Origin: Oscarella lobularis
Lineage: Eukaryota; Porifera; Homoscleromorpha; Homosclerophorida; Oscarellidae
Length of the DNA: 64,000 nucleotides
Assembly: GCF_947507565.1 (NCBI RefSeq)
Contig: NC_089183.1
Span: 2,418,001-2,482,000, forward strand
Direction of reading: 5' to 3'
This document shows positions 1-12,713 of this stretch, piece after piece. The translations under genes and the position numbers were made by a program. Position 1 is the first letter of the stretch; each line of letters starts with the position of its first letter. The notes under the pieces are model-generated. The model was not told the origin of the DNA. It made no database searches and was given only the letters and a program-made list of their open reading frames with translations.

Positions 1-946
1 GTGTCTCTGTCAGTTTCGTTTCACGAACGGTCAATGCATCGACTACCATAAATCTGCGCTTTCACACAGTATTAACAATGTGGGCGCTTGACGCGTCGGT
101 CGATCTCGCAAAGCTTAGCGTTCCCGATCAAGCAAAATTGTGCTGCGACGCCAAAGACAACGAGAGGTCCGACGAGTGGCGCTTGCCTTGGCCAGTTCGT
201 GCATTAACTTTCTGGGTATCCCCCTTAATTGTGCACAGTGCTGCAACGGCTATGACTGCCATTCGGCACTCGGCCATGTGTTCTCTGCATGTATGTCAGC
301 CGCCGTCGTCAATCTGCTTATTGCCCCATGCTATAGTCTTCTGCAAACAACGCATTTCATTTTAACGTCTTGCTGACGATCTAATCAGATTACCGTTATA
401 CTGGCGTTAGTGTAGGTATTGAGTGGAGGAAAACTTCGATTAATGGCGTTGGATCTACTTCAAGTTCAGTGAGAATGAATCGCAAATATGATTGTGCTAT
501 ACCAGAACGTCCCGCGGGTTCGGTTTCCTCGCGCGGGGCCTCGATCTGCATACATGACGATCGAAGGCGACCGCCATTTGGAAGAGAGACGACGGAGCTA
601 TTTTAACACTACATCATACTGTATACGTGCGTAGAGCCTCTCTCGATTGCCCTCCACGCGTGCGAGCAACAGAACGCCAAAGCGCCATAACGGCTCAGAT
701 CGCGGTATCCCAACGCGCGTGCACGTACCACCAGCCTTGGAGAGAGAAAAGTCGGCGCTTCTCTGCGATGCCGCAAGGCAAAGGATGGCAGAACTAGAGG
801 GAGTAGATCGATTACTTGAAGCCAAAGGGGATCCCGGATGCTGGATCCATGGTGTAAATTCGTTTTAGTTTTCTCATGCATAGCTATAGCCAACACTGCC
901 ACAGTACTACAAACAAATATCTCAGTCTTTTCTCATATACTAATCA
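1..946. repeat. noncoding start of window with dispersed repeat
   Basis: I see no convincing coding exon here. About 290-430 (a module with the words ctgcttattgc and tagtcttctgc, then catttcattt) recurs in altered form near 32.1 kb and 48.68-48.80 kb, so this is an interspersed repeat. A GC-rich hairpin module at about 514-582 follows it and is listed separately. From about 600 to 946 nothing recognisable is seen; it lies just beyond the 3' end of the minus-strand channel gene. Confidence 0.5.
514..582 (+). repeat. GC-rich hairpin repeat, copy 1 of 3
   Basis: About 65-70 bp of near-identical sequence is shared with 19415-19474 and 32315-32380. The shared core runs from GGGTTCGG through TCCTCGCGCGGGGCCTCGATC to GATCGAAGGCGA. 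The CTCGATC and GATCGA(A)G arms can pair into a short hairpin around a variable loop. The GGTTCGG word looks a little like a Pol III B box, but no A box or tRNA fold is visible. Confidence 0.6.
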
Positions 947-3900
947 CTAATTAATTAGCCTCACAGCTTCTCCGTTGCTAATCATTCCAACAGTTAGGTG
1001 CCAATTGCTATTAGATGATGTTTTCCTCAGCTTCGTATCCAGCTCTTGCATGTGAATGTCATTTCGTTTGAAAACGACTTTCTCGCTATCATCTTGTGAA
1101 ATTTCGACTGTAATTTTTGTACCCTCATAGCCTCTTTGACCACGTTTGCCTCCTCTGCCATTGCCTTGAAAAATTTCTCCCGTTTTACAGCAGTATCCAA
1201 CAGAGCCGGGAACGAATCCCGGAAGTTGGCGGCACGAAAATTCCATCTCTGCTACTCCAATATAAATATTTCCTTCGTCCCCCATCGAAAGAATTTCTAA
1301 CTCGAAGAAATGCTTTGTGTCCGAAAACGGTTCCAGGACTTGGCATGACCCCTTCTCGTGACCATCTCCCGACGAAATAGCCACGAACTCGTGCAATTCT
1401 ATATTGTGAGAATCGCTAAAAAACGTTGGCTTTGACTCGGTCGTCTCTTCCCCGTTCCTGCTGTCAATCTTCATACTAAAAATTGCTACAGCTCCTTTGC
1501 TGCGCATTCCGATCGTAGGATACAGTCGCGCGACGTATGGAATTACGAGTGGTTCCGGGGTCAACTTCATGCCGTTCTTGAAAATCGTCAGAACGTTGTC
1601 TTCGTCTTCTCGGCTCAGTTCTGCTCTTATAACGTCTTTTGCTTTCGCCGGCGCTCCAAGCCGTCGTCTACCGCAGCAGCTGCCATGATAAAGCAGACCG
1701 TCTCGACAGTGAAAAGCCATCGAATTCTTTGTCCAGCCCGGAAGATAAACTTCCCCGCCATTGTTTGGCCCAAAACCTACCGAAATGTCACTTGTTTCTC
1801 CCAAAGTAATGATTTTGACCTCGAACGTCACTATATCTCCGCCCGACAATCCGGTGCAATCAGGCTGCCACGTTTCGACACTTCGAAAGCCATCGTCAAC
1901 GTAACAAATACAGTTACCGTGCACTCTAAGCTCTTGATGCCTTGAGCTTTTGGCGATATCGCAACGTTTCAGTTGAGTATTGGTTTCCTTCGGGAATGAA
2001 TGGCCTGGCAAATAAATGCGCGCTTCCTCTCCTTTACTGTGCATACCGACGGTCGGATAAAATTCCGCACCGGCAGTTTCAGGCTCAAAAGTAGTAGAAA
2101 AGAGTTCCTTCGTTCGCCGACCTCGACGACGAACAAACTTTACATCTGTAGTCTTTTGTCCGTAGCGACTAGAAGTTGCAATTCGGCAGACAATTGTATC
2201 GCCTTCTTTACAGCCACGACATACCTTTGCACCGCGTTCTTTTCCTTTAAGCAACTTCCCGTCGAATACCAGAAATCCAATTGAATCGCTACTCCAACCC
2301 GGTTGCTTATTGAACGGATACTCTTTAGTCGTCAGTCCAATGGTTATGCAACCGCGTTCACCTCTCTTTATCAATTCAACTTCGAAGAACGATTCTTTAT
2401 CAACAGGTTTGGCACCTCGACAAATTCCCACTTGATTGTGCTTGTCTGATTTGTATAGAAGTTTGTAAGCGTTGTCCTCTGCTTGGAATTCGACTCGTGC
2501 GCAATGTAAGTCGCGCGAGGAGTCAGACGCTTCAGGAAACTGCGATGGAACGTCTAGCGTTAGCTTGATTTTCTCTCTACCACTTTGGAGAGCAACCGAA
2601 GGGTACAATACCGACGGGAATTCGAATTGACCGTCCTGAGTCTCACAAACATTATCCACGTGGCTCTCTCGCCGACGATAAAACGACACCCTGCCCTTGT
2701 GTGCGCGACAGCCTACGATGTCTCCCTCCTCACAAGGACTGCTGACTTGCACACCTTTTCCGTTTTCGACGAAGAAACGGCCGTCGTCGGCGTGGTACCC
2801 AATTGAACCTTCGAGCCATCCTGGCGCAGCTTCTTGCGGATAGTCTTCCGGAGTTAGGCCAATGAGAATGTATCCGTGGCGGCCCCAGTCTACAATTTCA
2901 ACTTCAAAGTTAAATATTGTTTCTCGAGTTATTGGTGATGATATGTCTCTGAAGCATCCCTTCTTATTGTCATCGACTGAAGTGTTGAGTATAACGTACG
3001 AACGGCAGTCCGGATACTCATTATTCTGACAAGTCAATGGCAAAATGGATTCGGAAAAAGTTCCGTCGGGTAAATCGGGAACAGATTCTTGTGGAACAAG
3101 AAAAGACGAACGCGGATTAGATTTCAATGTGCTTAAATTTCCTTTGGCCGAAGATGCTTCCGTCAAACTCTGTTCGGTTTCGGTTGTCTTGCACAGATGT
3201 CCTGCGTGCTTTCTGGCAAGCACACACGTCTCATCAAAAATGGGCTTAAAGCGCCTAACAAGATTTGCTTCCAATTTCCACAGAGACGATTCTAACTGTT
3301 TCACTTTTTCTTCCATCTCTTTTGAATTGTCTTCTGCTACGGTTTGCATCCTCGACGCTCTTTTAAGGTAAGCTTCTTTCATGACGACCAGCTGGCTCAA
3401 AGATTTTTCAGTTTTACCAACAGAAAAAGTGATTTGATATCCTTCTTTACGAACAGATTCCTGGTTATTCTAAAATATTTAGTAAACACCGGTTTGAATT
3501 TAAATTTCGTAGTCTTACGCAAAGAGGAAACAGATGCCTTATGAGATAAACCAAGTCAGCCAAAAATTGAAAAATGTTCATTGGAAAGGGGAAAGGATAG
3601 TATTCTCTCATTTGTTGTATAGCTGACAAATATGACCTGTGCCAAACTAAATTAGCACGGTTCTAAGAGAGGAAACTCATGGTATAATATAACTTGATTA
3701 TAGTTTACGAAAACCTTCTGAACTTCGTCAAGAGCCGAATTCACTAGAGCAATCAGCATATTCAGAAGAACTATGATCGATACCAGTAGCCACACGCCAA
3801 AGACAAATAGACCCACAGTCGTTTCGATGGTCAGAACGTGCGTATCTCCAACGTCTTGAGAAAGATCGGAATAATCTATCATTCCGAAAAGAGACCAGAA

Positions 3901-6900
3901 AAGAGTGACCATAGATGACCGCAATCTGTCGAAAACAGTTGCACAGACAAATTTGAATAATTAAAGCTACATACCCGTGCACGGCTCGCGGTGCTGGCTC
4001 CATCGTCTCGCTGTACAACGATCCCCTAAATATTCCCGCGATTCCTGCTGAGAACGCCAACAGAAAAACCCCAAAAATAACTAAGAAATAAATCACGTCT
4101 CTGGTTATACTCCCGAATGATATTAGTATCGGTCCAATTCGCTGATGTAACTTGACGTACGACAGTAATCGAAGACACGCGAAAATCGTAGCAAAACCAA
4201 GAATAAACTCCGAAGCTTGAACGGCGGTTAGCTTTCCCCTCGCAAATCCTTCATGACGGACGGCGTAGCCGACTACTAGTGTCAATAGCGTAACCATATC
4301 AAACCAGTTTGAAGGTCGCCTCAGGTATTGCCTCCGTTCGATTATGATTTGTCGAAGTTCTTGACACACTAGTGCAACGACGTACACTATCACTATCCAA
4401 TCCAATATCGTCATGGAGTCTTCCTTTTCCACCGTCGACGAACGAGCTATGAGTATTCCAACAAAACCTAGATAACCGACGGCGTTGGCGTACCATGTCA
4501 CAAAGGGAATTTCTCCTGGCGGAAAAGGAAGCCAGTGACGCCAGTGGCCGTCATCCTGTTTTGAAGAGAAACGCTGATACAACAAATAGCATGGTAGTAG
4601 GATGGGCAATAGTAGTGTCTGAACTAAAAAGCCAAAGAGAAGAAGAAGCAAGTACACGAGCTCCAATCGCGTGTGACGAGATTGCTCAAGCCTTTCTCTC
4701 CAACGCCATCTCTTGTAAACGGAGTTTTCTATGTCTTCGTCTTCTTTACCGGTGGTGTGACCTTTGAATATTTCTTGGAGACATTTTCCAACGCATTTTT
4801 GAGACATAAACTAAATTTTATAAATGTAGAATAAATATATCGTAATTTCGGCTTGCACTATACGCTTACTTCATTCCAGGCAATTTCTTCTGCTAAAATA
4901 AGTTCTTTCTCCGTCATTACATCTTTGAACTCGCGCTCGTTTTTACCGAACTCTGTAACAAGCGAAATTGCTTCCGCTTCCAAAGACTTGTTTAGACTTT
5001 TCCAATGCAATTTTTGCGACACTAAACCGCGACGGTTTTCCGTCGCAGTCTTCTTCTTAATTCGCCTAAGATTGTCTTTGCAGAATTTACCTATGGTAAC
5101 AAGGAAGCGAATCGGATTTTTCGCCGCCGTAATAACGTCAGGGTCTAGAAACAGCTTTGCCATTAGGGTGGGTTTCGGAGTATTTCGAGAAGAACTCGAC
5201 TCGTCACAAAGCCATGCTAGATCGCTTTCGAGACTCTTAAAGTCGATGCCGTTTTCGAGCAGCAAAATTACTTTCCTGGACGCTTCTAACGGAAGAGGTG
5301 ACTCGTCTTCACCTTCGAACAAGGCATTCAATAGGCTTCCCAATGGGGTATTAGGTTCCTTTAGTGACGCCAAGTCGCCGTCTAGCTCATTCAAAAGATA
5401 CTTGAGACACTCCAGACTGCCTTCATGCGGATTTGCAGCTGCCAAATGAAGTGCCGTGTACTCTTCTGCGTCTTTCGTTTCAGCCTCGCATTTGTACTGA
5501 TAAATGGCGATTTTTAGAGCGTTCACTGACGGACTTTCTCTACCAGAAATTATGTGGAGGAGCTGCCATTCGCGCATTGTTTCACGGTGTGTTTTGTCCA
5601 TGAGATCGGACAGACAGGTCAACTTCAGGTCGGGGTCAATCAATGACGAAGCTGCTTGAACAGCAAGTAGTTCCAAGTCACTTGATGCTGCTTCGTAACC
5701 GTGGTTCAAAAGACACTGTACACAATTTACGCCGTTTACTACAGACGCTTCAAAGGGAAGAGATTTTTTTTCTACTGTACCTCCATCATGTCGCGGGTGC
5801 CATCTTGAACAGCGGCTTCAAACATGTACTCGTAGTGCTTTTCAAGTTGAACTTTGTCAATTCGTTTATCACTTACCGCTTTCAAGATAACGAGAAAGAG
5901 ACAAGAACCGTCTGACCTTTTGGCTAAATCAGCCAGAGGATAATGCTCATGGGGATTGACAACCAATTCAGGATCTTCCTCGATAAGAAACCCACCGAGG
6001 AACATTAGTATAACATCATCAGAAGGAGTGAAGTTGCACATTTGCAGCTAAATCTCACAGTTCAGGACAAGTACTCAAAGCGAAGGAACTCTTACCAAAC
6101 ACTGCAAAGCAGTAAGTCTGTGCTTATTTCGAACGGTAAAATCAGGAGAAAAATCCGTCAGGGTTTTCAACGCTTCGACGTAGTAGTCGTTCTCGGCGTT
6201 GCGCTGTGCATAATTTTTGACGGCTTTGTGAAGCGGCGTGTCACCTTGCTTGTCTTGCACGGCGATTTGCTTCGCGACGTCTTCTTTCTGAAGACTCTTG
6301 CCTTTTTTGAGAAGAGCCTCGATCGCTTTTCGAATCTCTGGCGGCCTGCAGTCGGCCAGAGCGTGAAGACAGTTTCGTCCTTCGGCGTCGAGTTCGTTGA
6401 GAAAGTCGCCTTGCCGTTTGCATCGCTTGAGAAGAATGCCGATTTTGTCTTCCAAGTCGACGTCGCAAGTTAAAGCGGCATGCAATAGAGATAAGCCGTA
6501 TGTCTGCATCTTTTGCTCGGTTTCGTAGTCAAGCAAAATCTAATGCATATCAATGTCATATACGACTATTACACAATTTACAGATAAAATGCCTGACAAG
6601 GTTTTCACCTGAAGTGTACGAGCTGTTCCGCCGTGTAGTGTCGCTCGAAGCAGAGATGGCCACATGTATTGCAGTAATGGCTTGGCGGTATCGTAAAAGC
6701 GAAGCACTTGTTCCACATGTTCGTGTCCGTCCTTTCGCTTGACCAGACGGATGATAGGAGAAGGCATATCTTCCCAACTTTCTAGGAAATTCGCTTGCTT
6801 CTGATGAAATATGTCGAGAATTTTAGCCGTAAGCGGCTCATCATCTATCATCTGAGAAACAAAAGAGATTATATATGGTATCTCTACATTTCTTGTTTTC

Positions 6901-7098
6901 ATTATACCAGCCTATCGAGAGCCGTAAAGCCCTTTAAATCGCGAGCGTTCACTGTTTCAGTAGTAGACTCTTTTACGAGTTTACATAACACTGCTAGCGG
7001 CGTAGACAATAGCGAAGAGGTTGCGTAGTGAAGAATAGTTTCATCGTGCTCGTTTCGGGTTTCCGTGAGGCCCTCCTTTGCTAACAGCACATCCAATT
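947..7098 (-). CDS. ankyrin-TRP-like channel with four C-terminal SPRY domains (5' end not resolved)
   Basis: Eight exons join in frame on the minus strand: 7098-6908, 6851-6609, 6539-6096, 6047-5781, 5715-4870, 4810-3975, 3925-3709 and 3469-947, about 1,855 residues. The first five encode ankyrin-type helices (for example TALHLAAANPHEGSLECLKYLL). The 4810-3975 exon holds several hydrophobic segments. The pore-like SSMVTLFWSLFGMID and the S6-like LLNMLIALVNSALDEVQ follow, typical of TRPC-like channels. The last exon starts after a clean tttactaaatattttag acceptor, continues as a coiled-coil-like stretch, then four SPRY domains at roughly 2905-2545, 2380-2010, 1820-1480 and 1310-950. The expected role is a plasma-membrane cation channel with SPRY protein-binding tails. 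The first exon needs two bases from an upstream exon that I could not place. The channel-SPRY junction (donor TTC|GTAAAC) is inferred and is the point to test; two adjacent genes remain possible. Confidence 0.78.
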
Positions 7099-7109
7099 CT
7101 AATATAAAA

Positions 7110-7863
7110 CAAAGAAGCCCAGAAGTGAGAAACTAAACAGCACTGTGCGCTTGATAGGGTCTAGGGAAGACGCTAAGATGTTGCGGCAGATGGCATAATT
7201 GAGTTTTGTTGCTTTAGATTCTATAGTCTCGCGCGTTATATCCCCGGCACCGCCTAGTTTCGGTATCTATAACCCACGCAATGTGACGTAGACGAACAAA
7301 GGAAAACCACGGGCGATTGCCTTCCCGAAGCGGTTGTAAGATCTTTTTAATGGCGAAGGCTTTGTCGAAAGACTGCAATAAACACATTGGCGGTTTGAAC
7401 GCTTGCTGAGGCCCCCTATAGTCTATTTTCTCTGTTGTATTTGGAACTTGAGTTACGGAGAGCTCGAACTCTATATCTGTTTACTCAAAAAAGCTTTAGC
7501 CATCGAACAGAGCCTAGAACCGCTTCAAAAGGCAATCGGCCGTGCGCAATCATTTGCTCACGTGGAATATGTAGGCGACGAGAAATAGGCTCCTAGACCC
7601 TCTCAGGCCCTGGCTCTCACAACAACTTATACAAGGACTTATATGAACGATTAGAGGTTATACGTGGACGCATCAACTAGCGCCTCACCCAACCTTAACT
7701 CCGGCCCACCCACATTTAAATTTTCTTTAGGATTAGCTACACTAGACGTACTTTCGTCTTCGGCATGAAGCTGGTCGCCAGCCAATGAGTTTGCTCTGCT
7801 GTAGTGATGTTCAAGGTGAGCATGCAACTGTGGAGTCCTGAAAACAAAAACACGTGCAGTCAT
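7110..7863 (-). other. region upstream of channel gene; possible unplaced 5' exons
   Basis: The channel gene needs at least one more 5' exon. Two minus-strand candidates exist. One at about 7838-7757 has a tttttgttttcag acceptor and a GTACGT donor. One at about 7372-7215 follows a ttattgcag acceptor and reads SFDKAFAIKKILQPLREGN. Neither resembles a known family and neither could be joined with confidence. The stretch 7490-7590 on the plus strand encodes a similar peptide (KALAIEQSLEPLQKAIGRAQ), so this may instead be a small inverted repeat. Confidence 0.25.
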
Positions 7864-8214
7864 TGTGGAAGACTCGGAAAAGCTGGCTTTCTCACGATTC
7901 CGCTTCGCTCATGCTGAATTCCTCTAGCTCCCGGGCCGACGCGGCTGACCGGCGAACAGCGCAAGAGTGACGAACGAGCCAGACGCGATGGCGCTCTCCT
8001 CCGAGTCCCCACTTATGCAAATAGTAGGTACTTTCCGCTGTGGGATGAGTCTTCGAGTAAACAGGAAAAGGCGGTCAGGGGTCAACCCTATCCTCCCCCC
8101 AATTACCAGTATTGGAACCCACAGTTGTTGATTCGAAATTTAAAAAGAGTTAGTTCGTTTATATGCAGCAATTGTTTTTTAGCTTGATCCCCTCCCGAAT
8201 CTGGGTCGAGATTA

Positions 8215-8239
8215 CCCCCCCCCCCCCCCCCCCCCCCCC
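8215..8239 (+). repeat. poly(C) homopolymer of 25 bases
   Basis: An uninterrupted run of 25 C on the plus strand. Its length is likely to vary between individuals or to be a sequencing artefact. Confidence 0.9.
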
Positions 8240-8282
8240 TCGTGAAGACAATGGACGTTTGCGAGAGATGTAAAGCCCTACT

Positions 8283-8358
8283 AGATTTTTTCCTTTGCAG
8301 GCGTAGTCGATCAGCGTCTTGATAACTGCACCGTCGACGTTTCGAATGATCATTACTT
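8283..8358 (-). pseudogene. possible BTB-domain exon or fragment
   Basis: After a cttttttag-type acceptor the minus strand reads VMIIRNVDGAVIKTLIDYAC followed by KGKN and a possible GTAGGG donor. This resembles the segment of BTB/kelch proteins (IPDVDAEILKKLIEFAYSGK in the KLHL genes of this window). No flanking BTB, BACK or kelch sequence was found, so I treat it as a relic or isolated exon. Confidence 0.3.
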
Positions 8359-9354
8359 TCTAAAAAGTTAGTTTCAGCTAACTCAAATACAAAATCAACA
8401 ACTGACCACGTATAAAAAAAACGCTTCTTTATGTACAGAGATTTTCTGACTGAAAGCAGGTCCTGTTCAATTTTCATGTAGGACTCGTTGCATGAATCTT
8501 AAGTATTTGATACCTAAATCTGGAAATTTCATTAAGTTGTCACCTAAAAAACAATCCTAATAGACGTATATAGGCATTTCATCAATAACCTAAATGATCA
8601 TCTTAATTCTTCAAAAATGACGTTGGACCGTCTGCTCCATTTCACGTCTGCACAAAGGTAACTCATTAATTAATTAATTAAAAAGCAGAATACTGTCATG
8701 GCTTAGACCTCATTTGAGCAATCTGCTCTTTGCAACGATCAGCGCAAGTGGTTTCAGCACAAGTGGCTCTGAAATATTGATATTAGACAGTTCTTTCTTT
8801 TTAATTACCTTGCGGCATTGACGTTTACAATTGACAAATTGTATGGCCGCTCGCCCCCAGCGATAGGGTCACATCAAAATCAATGGCCGTCCAGCACTAA
8901 AAATTAATAACTTAATTAATTTAAAGTTAGTCAGTTAATTACTTTATTTTGTAAATCGATTACAAATGATTCGCCATTAAGGATGAAGTCGTTGCTAGAT
9001 CTAAAAAGAAACGCTCGGTGTTGGTTGATTGTTGCCATGGCAGCGTGACGCGAACTCTGTCTCCAAATCCCCGCGCTAAAATTTATAAATACAATTATTT
9101 CAATTTACCCACTCGCCTTCCTGGTGGTCGTTCAAACTCATAGATTTCATCATTCCACCCACATTAGTTCAGCCATTGCAATTTGGTAGCGCTTGTCTCC
9201 CTCTCTGTATGAGCCAGACTATCGGTGGCGAGGTGCTAGCATGCTGCTGCCCGGCTGGACGTTTGGCCGAATTTTTCTATCATAGATTAGTTTCAGCAAA
9301 GCTATTGATTCATTAATTAATTGTGTTTCTCTTACAAGTCCTGCAATGTCAGTT

Positions 9355-9505
9355 AAATCTCAGCGTATAAGGGGGGGAATAACAGAGTCCACGTGGCGTA
9401 CAATGTCCCTGCAAACACCTAGACAACAGTTATAAAGATAACTACGTTGCCTTTTTTGTACATCGACGACCAAGCACTTTACCCATGAGCCATAAAACGA
9501 TTTCG
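9355..9505 (+). repeat. dispersed repeat, copy 1 (inverted copy near 28.4-28.55 kb)
   Basis: The sequence around aaatctcagcgtataagggg, the shared words gtccacgtggcgtacaatgt and gcaacgta/taacgttgcc, and a shared catcgacgaccaagcac recur as reverse complement at about 28395-28550. It is noncoding in both places, about 150 bp long, with scattered substitutions. Confidence 0.6.
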
Positions 9506-10474
9506 GTCAATATGATATTTTGCATCTTTTCATGATGTTCTTTCTTTTTGTTCTACGCTTTTTGGCAGACGAACGACGACGATCATTATTAATCATGCAA
9601 AAATAATCTGGAGTCAGCCGCGTGATTATTCTTTCTTGGACTTCGCATCCACGTCGTCTAGAAAAGACTATATAATCATTTTAACAACAAAAAAGACAAT
9701 TGGGATTCGCAATATTGTACTGTACTTGCCGTCCAACTCATCCATCATTGATCTGTACCAGATCTGGTAAAAATCGCATAATAAAGGAGCTGAAGAAGAA
9801 ACTAGAATAAAACAAACTGGATGATAATGATACGGCTCAATAAATCAGAAACCTAGACATATTTGCTGCATTGGCTGCCCAAAGCAAATTAATTACCTTA
9901 GACCAAATGGATAAAGTTAAATCGAGATACAAAACGTTCCATTCTTTTCGTCAGCTCTTCTCATATGTGAGGCCGTCACGTGATCGATCTAGAACTATCC
10001 TCAGTAGGATAATTGCCATACCGCACAGTGGAACCTCCAGCTACATAATAGACCAAAAAGTAAAGGCGTAGTACTGTGACAAAAAGCGCTTTCGAGATTC
10101 CCATCCTACCTTGCCGTATGTGCGGCGTGTCGTCGTACAACGCAAAGTGCAATCGCACGAGGCCCCGATTAAAGTGCAGTCAAAGCAATGTCATCGATCA
10201 GGACGGAAAAGTGGCCGAAAACCAGCCAGGCGAGAGAACGCCATTGTAGGCGGAGAGATATCCCGGCTAAGTCTCACGTGACCGCGTCACTGCACATTGA
10301 GAAGAAGGAGCAGATGCATAGGCGCTGACAGAAAAAAATTTAAAATACTTTAACAAAATTTGCTTGTCGTACCTACTTGAAGAGCTCTGCATTAGCGAAG
10401 TTTTGAGGGCAAAAACTGTTATTAGTAGTGTGCATGAACGCGTGGCCGTTCTGGCCATGAAGCATCATACATAT

Positions 10475-10836
10475 TGTTGTGTTCGTAGATTAGAATAGTC
10501 ACGTGCTATTGCTTCCGCCCTAAAGTGAGAGTATAAGAGGGCAAGTAAAGAGAGAGAGTCCTCCCTGCACTCCTCCGCGGATCCGGCTGCCATCCGTTTT
10601 TTCCGTGCCTGGTGCCGCGCGGTCTGATATTTGTTGAAGCCCGGTCGCTACAATATGCTGTGTAGAGTAAAGAAATCGGGTCAAATTTATAAGTGTTTTT
10701 AGCAAATACTGCGTACGTTTCAAGAGTGTAAGAGCTAGCTCTGAGACAGAAACTATAAAGCGATATCGCTCCGCAGAAGGTGAGCGATCAGAGGAGAGAA
10801 GTTTATTGTCATCTAACCAGAGCCATAATGACAACA
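10475..10836 (+). mobile_element. possible solo LTR
   Basis: A segment of about 360 bp starts TGTTGTG and ends GACAACA, giving short inverted ends TGTTGT/ACAACA. It contains a TATA-like gagtataagagg at about 10530. Target-site duplications are not evident and no internal retroelement coding is nearby, so the call is weak. Confidence 0.25.
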
Positions 10837-12600
10837 CCTAGTGGGGGTTGGCTCAATAACTAAAAGTCCTAGCTGCCAAAATGATGAAAGAACAAAATAC
10901 TTCCAAACCGCCTCATCTGACTATCAAAAGGGTGGTCCGAAGCAATTACAATGGCTACTATATATATATATAAATAAAATAAGAGCCTTCGGAGGCTTGA
11001 GCAGAGTCTCCAAATCCTGTTTATATCTAGTAGGCTTGCATGCTTTCAAAACGTAGACGTGAGCCATCTTCATTAGACGCATACTACCTAGAATTGCTTT
11101 TGTGATTAGTCTGCAACAGGCAGACATTAAAAATCGCATCAAAAAACCGCCTTTGCGCAATGTCGCGTGGATCGATACCAGCGAGCCGTGTTCGATTGAG
11201 TGCCGCAACTATATATACATTCACAACGGTTTACTTCCAGTCAAACTTTAGATATTACTGCGATGCCCGAAATTGCTCGCTATATAGCCTATATGTCGGG
11301 TAAGTAGAAAAGGGGCCCCTTGCTCAAGACATTCTCCCGAGCAGAAATACTCACTGGCTTCAAGTCTTTCAACAGTCCAGGCTTTCTTCATGCATTGCAG
11401 GTGCAGTATCGTTGCAGCAGAGGTAACTATATATATGTCAAGAACATATATACCGTTGCATGTCCAAGCAAGGGTGGGGACTGAAATTTGCATTGTCTCC
11501 GTCATCGAGGCTACTCCCGCAAGCACTCCCCCTTCCTCTTATCATACCGAAAGAGCCTCCTTGCTAAGACCTTTGCCTTTCGTCGTGATTTCAGCCGCCT
11601 GCCTAACACGCGGAGCTAGTGGTATATAATTGAAAGCTTTGAACATACAGCTAGGTATTACATAGCTGTTTGTACGTGGCCGGCTGGCGTTTTAGTAGGC
11701 TCATCTCCTCCCCCTTTATAGCTCGAGGATATAGGATGGCCTGAGACCTTTACTTCCACTATAGCTGCGATCTTCATCCAAAAACATTCAGTAGATGTTA
11801 ATTGATCATTTTTCTAAAGATAGTCAAGATCAAGTTTTCTAAGGGTAGGAGAGTATAGCTAGATCGAGGGTGGCGGTGGCGATTTGCATGCTGTTTATGC
11901 GCAGCTGCGCAGTTCTCTTTCAAGCAATGGCAGAGGCATCTAAGAGCTAGAGAGCCTTTATACTGTATAAGGCCAGCAAACGCGGTCTCTGTCCGTTTTC
12001 AGCCTGCTCTAATACGGATTCATTGGATGGTCTTCTTTCGTTCTTTCGTAGGGATTTCTAATAACATGATCAGTACAAATGTTTCTATTCATATATACCA
12101 ACATTGACGACCGCTGGTGCATGTCGTCAACGTATTCCAGTTTTTCAGTCACGATACTTCGCCACATTGTTCGGGGACTGTCTGACAAGCGCGCGTTCAT
12201 GCAAAAACTGTTAGCCTTATAGGAATATTTGCAGTGAATTGTTCCCTACGCTCGGCCGAAAGTTGGAATGACAATTCCACCAAAAACCGCTTCATAGGTA
12301 TTCAATGTTGCCGTCGCAATGCGCACATATCTATACACCGTGCATCTAAATAAATTTGACTTAGGAAATTCGGCCAAATTACATCTGGTGGGTTCAAGAG
12401 TTAAGTAATACGCTCCTTTATGTTACAGAGAATTCCCGAATGCATAACGCCGAGAAGTTTGCCAAAGCGGAATCTTAGGGGCGCGTTAGGCCGAAGTGTG
12501 GAGTTACGCCTCCTTTCGCTTCGTGATCGGAACGCGGAAAAGAGGAGGAACGCGGAAAAGGGGGAAGGCCTGCGTGGGCTATAGCAATTGCATCCTCAGC

Positions 12601-12608
12601 CTCTGATT
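12601..12608 (-). promoter_or_regulatory. CCAAT-box-like element upstream of MAT
   Basis: A reversed CCAAT motif (CTGATTGGG) lies about 110 bp upstream of the S-adenosylmethionine synthetase start codon. The motif is seen; the promoter role is inferred from its position. Confidence 0.3.
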
Positions 12609-12713
12609 GGGCAGCGATCTACTACGTAGAGAAAGAGGAGGGGACTACAAACTGCAGCATTAAAGGTAAGCGACGTGAGCTTGCGCGAGGGATTGAGAAC
12701 GGGCAAGGTCAAC

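Larger units (their letters stand above)
8480..12600. other. long noncoding region, AT-rich, with repeats
   Basis: No gene recognised. The region has TTAATTAA-rich stretches (8.66, 8.91, 9.31 kb), (TA)n runs at 10.96 kb, a dispersed repeat at 9355-9505 and an LTR-like segment at 10475-10836. On the minus strand near 8.70-8.89 kb there is a short cysteine-rich reading (ATCAETTCADRCKEQIAQM) after a tttcag acceptor. Its upstream exon contains stops in the matching frame, so I do not call a gene. Confidence 0.45.

Noticed and set aside
514-582. tRNA-derived SINE
   Set aside because: Only a loose B-box-like word; no A box, cloverleaf or 3' tail.
8700-8890. Small cysteine-rich peptide exons on the minus strand
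   Set aside because: The upstream exon has stops in the needed frame and no start or signal peptide can be joined.
10520-10837. 105-codon minus-strand reading
   Set aside because: It lies within the LTR-like repeat and shows no protein family pattern.
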